Source: an uncultured Rhizobiaceae group bacterium (GTDB lineage Bacteria > Pseudomonadota > Alphaproteobacteria > Rhizobiales > Rhizobiaceae). Taken from it: 6,918 nucleotides of DNA. A program made the translations under genes and the position numbers. This document shows positions 1 to 5,333 of the stretch, piece by piece; within the stretch, counting starts at the first letter, position 1; every line of letters starts with the position of its first letter. The stretch is taken from assembly GCA_938009335.1 (NCBI GenBank), contig CALLHT010000010.1:1-6918 (forward strand), in the 5' to 3' direction. Below the pieces are notes generated by a model, which had not been told where the DNA came from, searched no databases, and worked only from the letters and a program-made list of their open reading frames with translations.

Positions 1-2
1 GA

Positions 3-1229
3 AAAGCAAAGTGCGTAGAAAAACGCATTTGGCGTCAAAAACTTGGGTTTTTGACGATTGCTTATTTTTGCTTTCTTTCCAGTGCTTTCGCGCAGGTTGT
101 AAATGGTGATTTTTCGGCAGGTGCAACGGGCTGGACCGCGGTCGCTCCCGGCACTACCGATAGCGTCACCTTTACTGGCGGGAATTTAACGGCAACTTCA
201 AACGATATCGGCGCGACAACTGCAGGACCGGATGTACAAACCTTTGGTCAACAGACGTTTACCGTAAGCGATACAGGATTTTTGGTCTATACGCTTGTAA
301 GTTACACCGATACGGATATTGGCGATTTCGATTTTCCGATCATTCTACTGGATGGGGTGGAAAATCGTGTAGCTACGGATGGTACGTTTAATGGGGCTCC
401 GTTGGTCAACAATGACAACAATGTAACAAGCCCGGTGTCCGGTTTTGCACCGCTTGCAAGCGGGTCGCGAACGATTGGATTTGGTGTCAGGACTAGAGAT
501 TCTGGTTTTGGTCCGGGTGTTGCGACCTGGGACGATATCGATTTTTTGGAATATACGCTTTCTCCTGCCGCTCAAAGTACCGTTGAGAATACTCCGCTTA
601 TATTTGCAGGAGGCAGTGTTCTCGAAATTGCCAGTGATCCAGTTTTGGGTTTCGTCTCCACCGTGACCCTTAGCGTAACAAATGGCACGATTAATTTGGG
701 CTCTCCGGGGTCGGTTACAATCACCGGCGGAGCGGATGGCACCGATACAGTTACATTTCAGGGAACGTCGGCTGCAATTAATGCTGCGATGGCGGGTTTG
801 ATTTATACGCCGGACTTGAACTTCACTGGCGCCGACACACTTGTCTTTACAGCTTCCGGAGGAGGGCAGACGGATACGGATACTATTCCCATCACTGTGA
901 CGGCTGGAGTTCGTTCGATCAGCGTTGATAAATTCGCAGATGCGGCAGACCTTACGAATGCGGCTTTGGGACAGGAGATCAATTACACCTATGTGGTGAC
1001 CAATGATGGCGATCAGGTCATTTCAAATGTTACCTTGAATGATGCTCACAACGGTTCAGGTCCTGCGCCCGTGCCGGGAAACGAAACCCTTACCAATGAT
1101 GCGGGAACTCCCGGGGATTCGACTGACGGGGGCGCCAATGGGGTTTGGGATATACTCGCGCCCGGGGATTCTGTCACCTTTACGGCGACCTATTTTGTGA
1201 CACAAAGCGATATCGACAACTTACAATAG
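3..1229 (+). CDS. Secreted/surface protein with a cadherin-like repeat and a C-terminal DUF11 domain (5' end outside window)
   Basis: The first possible start inside the window is TTG at 51, but the frame stays open to the left edge and adds KRIWRQK before the hydrophobic stretch LGFLTIAYFCFLSSAFA. Together they form a proper Sec signal peptide (basic n-region, hydrophobic core, AFA|Q cleavage), so the true start is probably just left of the window. Numbering from the TTG at 51, the mature part opens with VVNGDFSAGATGWTA, a jelly-roll-like adhesin opening (about 16-170). A cadherin/Ig-like repeat follows (about 175-285) with the typical LSVTNGTINLG, AINAAMAGLIYTP and FTGADTL segments. A DUF11 domain (about 288-392) ends at VTQSDIDNLQ. 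The role is probably extracellular or cell-surface adhesion or matrix; no enzymatic motif is visible. No C-terminal anchor or sorting signal (PEP-CTERM, IPTL-CTERM, autotransporter barrel) is seen, and the stop falls where DUF11 normally has one more strand, so a shortened 3' end is possible. Family assignment is by pattern recognition. Confidence 0.72.
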   Translation, partial: KAKCVEKRIWRQKLGFLTIAYFCFLSSAFAQVVNGDFSAGATGWTAVAPGTTDSVTFTGGNLTATSNDIGATTAGPDVQTFGQQTFTVSDTGFLVYTLVSYTDTDIGDFDFPIILLDGVENRVATDGTFNGAPLVNNDNNVTSPVSGFAPLASGSRTIGFGVRTRDSGFGPGVATWDDIDFLEYTLSPAAQSTVENTPLIFAGGSVLEIASDPVLGFVSTVTLSVTNGTINLGSPGSVTITGGADGTDTVTFQGTSAAINAAMAGLIYTPDLNFTGADTLVFTASGGGQTDTDTIPITVTAGVRSISVDKFADAADLTNAALGQEINYTYVVTNDGDQVISNVTLNDAHNGSGPAPVPGNETLTNDAGTPGDSTDGGANGVWDILAPGDSVTFTATYFVTQSDIDNLQ

Positions 1230-1245
1230 TGACAGGCAAGGCCTG

Positions 1246-1818
1246 CTATCGCGCCATTGAATGATACTCGTCATTCGGTTGCTTGTCGGTTGCAGCACTC
1301 ATACGGTTGGACATGTTGAAAAACGCTGCAACGGCGGAAATGTCCCAAATATCGCGGTCACTCCATCCGGCATCGCGCAAAGCCTGCCTATCCGGATCAT
1401 CAATTGAAACCGGATCTTTGGTCAGGTTCCAGGCGAAGTCGAGCATGGCGCGATCTTTGGGATCAAGTTCTGCCGTGCGATAATTCATCACCAGTTGCTC
1501 GCCAAGCTTGGGGGCGCCAGAAAGTTGGCGAACCGCTGCACCATGGGCAGTTAGGCAATAGTAGCAATGGTTAGCGCTGGAGACGACAACTGCAATCATC
1601 TCGCGCTGCAGCTTGGATAAACCAGAGTCGCCCAGCATGAGGTCGTTATAGAGCGCGGTGAAGCCCTCGAGTTTTGTTGAATGCCAAGCATAGGCTTGCA
1701 GAACATTGGGAACAAAGCCCAGCTTTTCATCGCAAACGTCCAGATATTTTTTCTGGCGATCTGTCAGTGCTTCTTCTTCTTTTGGCATATCCAGTGCGAT
1801 GATTGGCTTTTTGCTCAT
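1246..1818 (-). CDS. AhpD-like peroxidase-related protein (carboxymuconolactone decarboxylase family)
   Basis: This 190-aa protein has the AhpD core: QREMIAVVVSSANHCYYCLTAHG at residues 71-93, cut here only for reference to its key residues E73, C85, C88 and H92. These match the glutamate, CxxC and histidine that form the proton relay and redox-active disulfide of AhpD-type alkylhydroperoxidases. Length and the C-terminal DIWDISAVAAFFNMSNRM segment (residues 156-173) fit the 'uncharacterized peroxidase-related enzyme' subgroup better than true AhpD or gamma-carboxymuconolactone decarboxylase. The likely role is cytosolic, thiol-dependent reduction of peroxides; the physiological reductant and substrate are unknown. 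No signal peptide is seen. The ATG is preceded by GGAG (1829-1832 on the complement) at a rather long 10-nt spacing. The gene is monocistronic by layout: convergent with the DUF11 gene (16 nt between stops) and divergent from the MOSC gene. Confidence 0.88.
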   Translation of the reverse strand: MSKKPIIALDMPKEEEALTDRQKKYLDVCDEKLGFVPNVLQAYAWHSTKLEGFTALYNDLMLGDSGLSKLQREMIAVVVSSANHCYYCLTAHGAAVRQLSGAPKLGEQLVMNYRTAELDPKDRAMLDFAWNLTKDPVSIDDPDRQALRDAGWSDRDIWDISAVAAFFNMSNRMSAATDKQPNDEYHSMAR

Positions 1819-1849
1819 GACGATGTAGCTCCGGAAAAGTGTTTAGAGA

Positions 1850-1887
1850 TTCAAGCGTGGCCTGATTTAGTCTACGGTTCAAGCGTG
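1850..1887. repeat. Two perfect 10-bp direct repeats (TTCAAGCGTG) in a divergent promoter region
   Basis: TTCAAGCGTG occurs at 1850-1859 and again at 1878-1887, 28 bp start to start, in the roughly 120-bp gap between the divergent peroxidase and MOSC genes. Flanking bases differ, so the identity is confined to 10 bp. Read on the complement each copy gives CACGCTTGAA, with a -35-like TTGAA. A regulator binding site or duplicated promoter element is a possible interpretation; no known regulator consensus is recognised. Confidence 0.45.
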
Positions 1888-1928
1888 AATCGCGGTAAGG
1901 TCGGATAAATCAACTTTGGTTGGTGGCG

Positions 1929-1934
1929 AAGGAG
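1929..1934 (+). promoter_or_regulatory. Ribosome binding site fixing the MOSC gene start
   Basis: AAGGAG lies 6 nt before the ATG at 1941. It selects that ATG over the in-frame TTG at 1920, which has no comparable site and would make the Shine-Dalgarno sequence part of the coding region. Confidence 0.8.
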
Positions 1935-1940
1935 ATACCG

Positions 1941-2534
1941 ATGAAGATTGTTCCCGCGAAGAAAATTCAAGGCAAGGTGACGCGTGTTTTGAAGGCGCAA
2001 GGCGATGATTTTGTTTCGCAAGATGTAGACGCATTGGAGCTCACCTATGGTGGCGTGAAGAATGACTATCATGAAGGACCGATCCGTGCATCAGGCGCAA
2101 GAGAGCCTTGGTATCCGCGGGGAACCGAAATGCGAAACGAGCGGCAGCTTTCTATTTTGAGCGAAGAAGAGCTTTCAGAAATCGCACAAACGATGGAAAT
2201 AGAGAAAGTCGATGCGGGTTGGATTGGCGCCAATCTTGTTATGGAGGGGATCCCCAACCTCACATATCTGCCGCCGCGCACTCTGCTGATGTTTGATGGT
2301 GGTGTCACGATCCGGGTCGATGGTGATAATGGGCCTTGCAAATATGCAGGTGCCGAGATTGCTCGCAATCTCGGAGAAACCGCTGAGGAGTTGAAAAACA
2401 CCAAGACCGCGTTGAATTTCGTAAAGGCAGCGCAGATGAAACGCGGGCTCGTAGGTTGGGTTGAGCGCGAGGGTGTCATCAAGCCGGGTGAGGGGTTTAC
2501 GGCCCGTATCTGGCATCAATGGATTTACGAATAG
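1941..2534 (+). CDS. MOSC domain-containing protein
   Basis: This 197-aa protein resembles the stand-alone MOSC (MoCo sulfurase C-terminal) family. Visible marks are the segment GVKNDYHEGPIRASG (38-52) with the conserved H-x-G, the stretch RNERQLSILSEEELSEIA (65-82) matching the usual R-Q-V-S-L-L-S-x-E region, GWIGANLVMEGI (93-104), and NGPCKYAGAEIA (130-141) carrying the conserved cysteine C133. That cysteine is thought to carry sulfur in MOSC proteins. Family knowledge suggests delivery of sulfur or handling of molybdenum cofactor or N-oxygenated substrates; the actual partner cannot be read from the sequence. There is no N-terminal beta-barrel domain, no ferredoxin domain and no signal peptide, so it is a cytosolic MOSC-only form. 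The ATG at 1941 is preferred because of AAGGAG 6 nt upstream. The stop lies only 11 nt from the stop of the convergent MAPEG gene, and no hairpin is visible in that gap. Confidence 0.85.
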   Translation: MKIVPAKKIQGKVTRVLKAQGDDFVSQDVDALELTYGGVKNDYHEGPIRASGAREPWYPRGTEMRNERQLSILSEEELSEIAQTMEIEKVDAGWIGANLVMEGIPNLTYLPPRTLLMFDGGVTIRVDGDNGPCKYAGAEIARNLGETAEELKNTKTALNFVKAAQMKRGLVGWVEREGVIKPGEGFTARIWHQWIYE

Positions 2535-2545
2535 TGTGTCCTATC

Positions 2546-2947
2546 TTACGCGAACATATGTGCCAAGATCATCCACAGGTTTACGCCGGTCAGCATGATC
2601 AACCCCGCAAAGGTCATGATCATGCCGCGCACGCGTGCGCCTGAAGCGGATTCTTTGAAACTCAAAGCATAGCCGTGAGACAGTCGGCCAATTACAAAGA
2701 TGGAAGCGCATAGCGCTATGATCCAGGTTAGCGCCCCTTGCGTTTCTGCCAGAAATGTCAGGAGTATGCCCATTGGTGCATACTCCGCGAGATTTCCCTG
2801 CGCGCGGATGCGGCGACTAAGAATATCTTCTCCGCCATCGCCCAATGAAACACCCGCATCTCTGCGTCCTAGAATGACCCGAATAGAAAGAACGATCAGA
2901 AGTGCCGCAAGAAAGACTGCAGAAACTGTGGTTACAGGTAGTATCAT
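2546..2947 (-). CDS. MAPEG family membrane protein
   Basis: This 133-aa protein has about four membrane segments (roughly 4-25, 57-69, 72-89 and 108-131), as expected for MAPEG (membrane-associated proteins in eicosanoid and glutathione metabolism). The family signature appears as RAQGNLAEYAPMG (48-60) after the first helix and IGRLSHGYAL (86-95) after the third. MAPEG proteins are trimeric inner-membrane enzymes, several with glutathione transferase or peroxidase activity; this bacterial subgroup is mostly uncharacterised, so substrate is not assigned. Its ATG overlaps the stop of the upstream glutathione S-transferase gene in an ATGA (2944-2947), implying translational coupling. A soluble and a membrane glutathione-linked protein are therefore probably made together. 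Confidence 0.88.
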   Translation of the reverse strand: MILPVTTVSAVFLAALLIVLSIRVILGRRDAGVSLGDGGEDILSRRIRAQGNLAEYAPMGILLTFLAETQGALTWIIALCASIFVIGRLSHGYALSFKESASGARVRGMIMTFAGLIMLTGVNLWMILAHMFA

Positions 2948-3651
2948 GTGTTCCTCGCCGGAATGTTAATCGCCTTTAGTGAGGCTGGTCGCTCACTGCA
3001 TTTTGCCAACCATTCGCTGGTGGTTGGGAAACCATCTAGATCAAGTTCTTCTGCTGCATCGTAAAAGCCGCCCAGTGTTTTGATCCATGGCCATAATGCA
3101 ATATCCGCAATTGAATACTCTGTCCCTGCAATAAACTCGGTCTTTTTGAGCCTTTGTTCGATCACGCCGAGCAAACGTTTACTTTCGTTTTGGTAGCGCT
3201 CGTATGGCCGTTTGTCTTCGATTTCACTGCCTGCGAATTTATGAAAGAAACCAAACTGGCCGAAGATTGGACCAGCACCACCCATTTGGAACATCAACCA
3301 TTGGAGTGTTACTGCTCGGGTTTTGGGATCGGTAGATAAGAGTTTTCCGGATTTTTCTGCCAGGTAAATCAGGATTGCGCCGGATTCCCAAAGGCCAAGT
3401 GCTTCTCCATTTGGGCCATTGGGATCGATGATCGCGGGAATTTTATTGTTTGGATTGAGCGACAGGAATTCTGGTGACATCTGGTCGTTGGAGCCAAAAT
3501 CGACGAGATGAGGTTCGTAAGCAAGGCCAGTCTCTTCCAGCATCGCAGACACTTTAATGCCGTTTGGGGTGGGAAGAGAATAAAGTTGAATTCGGCCGGG
3601 ATGTTCCGCAGGCCATTTGTTGACGATGTCAAAATCTTGCGGAAACTTCAT
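2944..3651 (-). CDS. Glutathione S-transferase, nu-class-like (YghU/YfcG type)
   Basis: This is a 235-aa cytosolic GST. The N-terminal thioredoxin-like domain contains LYSLPTPNGIKV (23-34), in which the T-P-N-G segment (28-31) is the hallmark of the nu-class YfcG/YghU group. It also has NPNNKIPAI (66-74) with the cis-proline before the glutathione site, and ESGAILIYLAEK (89-100). The helical C-terminal domain includes GTEYSIADIALWPW (about 188-201), the conserved N-capping and hydrophobic staple region. Nu-class enzymes of E. coli bind glutathione or glutathione disulfide and have disulfide-bond reductase activity; a similar role here is inferred. ATG at 3651 is chosen because GGATGAGG lies just upstream; an in-frame TTG at 3663 would add MDEV. 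It overlaps the MAPEG gene by 4 nt and lies about 85 nt after the DUF2293 gene on the same strand. Confidence 0.9.
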   Translation of the reverse strand: MKFPQDFDIVNKWPAEHPGRIQLYSLPTPNGIKVSAMLEETGLAYEPHLVDFGSNDQMSPEFLSLNPNNKIPAIIDPNGPNGEALGLWESGAILIYLAEKSGKLLSTDPKTRAVTLQWLMFQMGGAGPIFGQFGFFHKFAGSEIEDKRPYERYQNESKRLLGVIEQRLKKTEFIAGTEYSIADIALWPWIKTLGGFYDAAEELDLDGFPTTSEWLAKCSERPASLKAINIPARNT

Positions 3652-3667
3652 AACCTCATCCAATCTT

Positions 3668-3678
3668 TGAACTGTTCA
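3668..3678. promoter_or_regulatory. Short perfect inverted repeat upstream of the GST gene
   Basis: TGAACTGTTCA is a 5-1-5 perfect inverted repeat, 16 nt upstream of the preferred GST start and inside the gap after DUF2293. It may be an operator or a chance palindrome; it does not match the alphaproteobacterial LexA pattern (GTTC-N7-GTTC). Confidence 0.2.
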
Positions 3679-3736
3679 GCGTTAAATATGATTGGTTTCT
3701 GGAAAATTGCCAGTGCTGTTTTCTGTTACAGGTCGT

Positions 3737-4042
3737 TCAATCTGCGTTGACATCAATGCGACGTGTGCACCCCCAACGTTCCAGGACTTCGTTGATATCA
3801 TCCAATACAAAATGTCGCGCTGAATCCTGATCGTATCCGTCTTCCAGAAGTTCATCGTAATCCGTATGGGCATGTCGAGCTCTGGTTGTGACCGCTTGCC
3901 AGGCAGCGATTGAAACCGGCAAGTGGCGTAGATGACCAGCATCTGCAACCGCTTCGATCTCAATAAAATCGGCCATGGGCACCAGCGGTATCAGGATGCG
4001 CAAATGTTCGGCAATATCTTTTCTGCGTCGGTTGGATTTCAT
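3737..4042 (-). CDS. DUF2293 domain-containing protein
   Basis: This 101-aa protein has a basic N-terminus (MKSNRRRKDIAEHL), a middle helix pair, and a strongly charged motif at residues 56-79. The motif has the key segments RHAHTDYDELL and GYDQDSARHFV, followed by INEVLERWG (83-91). This R-H-x-H-T-x-Y-D-x-L-L pattern with a downstream A-R is what I recognise as DUF2293, a bacterial family of unknown function. There is no signal peptide, membrane segment or metal-binding cysteine cluster; the single cysteine is C92. I do not assign a function. No clear Shine-Dalgarno precedes the ATG (upstream reads GATACCCCGCGAA), so translation may be weak or from a leaderless or very short leader message. 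Only 55 nt separate its start from the divergent DUF3095 start. It may lead an operon with GST and MAPEG, but the gap of about 85 nt leaves that open. Confidence 0.7.
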   Translation of the reverse strand: MKSNRRRKDIAEHLRILIPLVPMADFIEIEAVADAGHLRHLPVSIAAWQAVTTRARHAHTDYDELLEDGYDQDSARHFVLDDINEVLERWGCTRRIDVNAD

Positions 4043-4097
4043 TTCGCGGGGTATCTGCTACAGTTTTGCAATGTCAAAGGAGTAGGCGGCAAACAAG

Positions 4098-5219
4098 ATG
4101 GGTGCAAGTGCAACAGCGGAGTTTGTGAGATCTTTGCCTCGGCTTGATCGATTTTCGAGCGCTATTCCCCCTGATAATTATGTTCCCCTACCTGATGACT
4201 GGTTTGTAGCAGTAACGGATGTTGTCGCTTCCAGAAAAGCCATTTCAGAGGGGCGCTACAAGACTGTGAATATGGCTGGCGTTTCTATGATTAGCGCGAT
4301 TATGAACGCAGTCGATCATCAGGATTTGATCTATATTTTTGGTGGAGATGGTGCCGCGGTTGCTTTTGGTCCGGATGTCATAGCAGATGCCAATGCCGCA
4401 CTTTCTAAAACCATTCGATGGGTGCAGGAGGACCTCGAATTAGAACTACGAGCGGCAATTGTTCCAGTGAAGGTTATCCGTGATGCTGGTAAGGATGTAA
4501 TGGTTGTTGGCGTCAAGGTTTCGGACGCAATTACAAACTACGCGTTTCTTGGCGGCGGGGTCGCTTGGGCGGAAAAACTAATGAAAAGCGGCGAGTATCC
4601 CGTTCAGCTTGCGTTGCCGGGATCAAAACCCGATTTGAACGGATTGTCGTGTCGCTGGACCCCGGTTGAAGAGCAAGGCAGAAAGATCGTATCCTTGATT
4701 ATTGAACCACCAAAAGAGGGTGCTGAGCTATCAAGCAACGTTATGGACGATGTTCTGACGTTTTTGAGTGCAGATGCAGATAACGCAAGTCCAATGCCTG
4801 AACGTGGACCCGGGTTCAGGTGGCCGCCAGAAGGTTTGCCTCTAGAGGCAAAAGCCTCTGGTATGTCGAGAGCACTACTATATCTGATTACAATGCTTGC
4901 ATGGATTTTAGACAAAACCGGTTGGAACCTTGGAAAGTTTAGTCCTACTCGCTACCGCGAATATACTTCCAGAAACACAGATTTCCGGAAAATTCAGGAT
5001 GGGTTACGGATGACGATCAGTCTTGGTGAAGCTAGAGTTGCCGAGTTGCGAACGCTACTGGAAACCTATCGTTCGCAAGGTGCCCTGCGTTTTGGCATGT
5101 GTGAGCAGGACAGTGCGGTTCTTACCTGCTTTGTTCCCTCCATCATGGAAGACAATCACTATCATTTTCTTGATGGAGCAGGCGGCGGCTACGCTGCTGC
5201 TGCCGATGACTTGCACTGA
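4098..5219 (+). CDS. DUF3095 family protein with class III nucleotide-cyclase-like motifs
   Basis: This 373-aa protein matches the DUF3095 pattern. The opening is FVRSLPRLDRF (9-19), followed by YVPLPDDWFVAVTDVVASRKAI (28-49; key residues D33, D34, T40, D41) and GRYKTVNMAGV (52-62). Further marks are IYIFGGDGAAVAFGP (78-92), LGGGVAWAEKLMKSGEY (151-167), and a C-terminal HYHFLDGAGGGYAAAA segment (354-369). By my reading, TDV (D41) and GGDGA (D84) occupy the places of the two metal-binding aspartates of class III nucleotide cyclases. The asparagine/arginine transition-state pair is not evident, so catalysis is unproven. A hydrophobic helix at 259-271 (ALLYLITMLAWIL) is probably buried, not a membrane span. 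The strongest Shine-Dalgarno (AAAGGAG, 4076-4082) is 15 nt from the ATG, unusually far, with no in-frame alternative between them. The gene is followed by its own intergenic region, so it is likely a single-gene unit. Confidence 0.8.
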   Translation: MGASATAEFVRSLPRLDRFSSAIPPDNYVPLPDDWFVAVTDVVASRKAISEGRYKTVNMAGVSMISAIMNAVDHQDLIYIFGGDGAAVAFGPDVIADANAALSKTIRWVQEDLELELRAAIVPVKVIRDAGKDVMVVGVKVSDAITNYAFLGGGVAWAEKLMKSGEYPVQLALPGSKPDLNGLSCRWTPVEEQGRKIVSLIIEPPKEGAELSSNVMDDVLTFLSADADNASPMPERGPGFRWPPEGLPLEAKASGMSRALLYLITMLAWILDKTGWNLGKFSPTRYREYTSRNTDFRKIQDGLRMTISLGEARVAELRTLLETYRSQGALRFGMCEQDSAVLTCFVPSIMEDNHYHFLDGAGGGYAAAADDLH

Positions 5220-5222
5220 TCG

Positions 5223-5248
5223 CTGATTTAACAGTCTCTGTTTGTCAG
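5223..5248 (+). other. Imperfect hairpin just after the DUF3095 gene
   Basis: CTGA (5223-5226) pairs with TCAG (5245-5248), and AACAG (5230-5234) pairs with CTGTT (5238-5242) around a TCT loop, with a small internal loop between the stems. It could end the DUF3095 transcript, but no U-tract follows, so a rho-independent terminator is not supported. Confidence 0.25.
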
Positions 5249-5285
5249 TCCAGCGCCTGAGCCTGGTTTGCATGTGCCTCACTTC

Positions 5286-5309
5286 ACATATAAACATATG
5301 TTCATGTGT
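5286..5309. promoter_or_regulatory. 24-bp near-palindrome, probable operator of the ArsR-methyltransferase gene
   Basis: The core AACATATGTT (5293-5302) is a perfect palindrome. Extended outward to 5286-5309 the two arms match at 10 of 12 paired positions, giving ACA.AT.AACATATGTT.AT.TGT. The site sits 24 nt before the GTG start of an ArsR-family regulator gene, the normal place for an autoregulatory operator. It also overlaps a possible -10 element TATAAA (5289-5294), with a weak TTGCAT (5268-5273) 15 nt upstream. Repressors of this family dimerise and bind such AT-rich inverted repeats. Binding by the neighbouring gene product is inferred from position. Confidence 0.65.
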
Positions 5310-5333
5310 CGAATCCATTTTGGGGTAACGTGA

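Noticed and set aside
1110..1171. Repeated CCCGGGGATTC at 1110-1120 and 1161-1171
   Set aside because: Both copies encode the same P-G-D-S tetrapeptide inside the DUF11 domain; this is coding similarity, not a separate DNA element.
1233..1245. CAGGC-AAG-GCCTG hairpin between the convergent DUF11 and peroxidase genes
   Set aside because: The stem is only 5 bp with a 3-nt loop and no T-tract on either side, so it is not a supportable terminator.
2069..2482. Long minus-strand open frame opposite the MOSC gene
   Set aside because: It is entirely antisense to a well-supported gene, has low-complexity serine/arginine-rich composition and shows no recognisable domain.
3682..3963. 93-codon minus-strand frame overlapping DUF2293
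   Set aside because: It overlaps the DUF2293 frame on the same strand, which has the family motif; this one has none and is a frame shadow.
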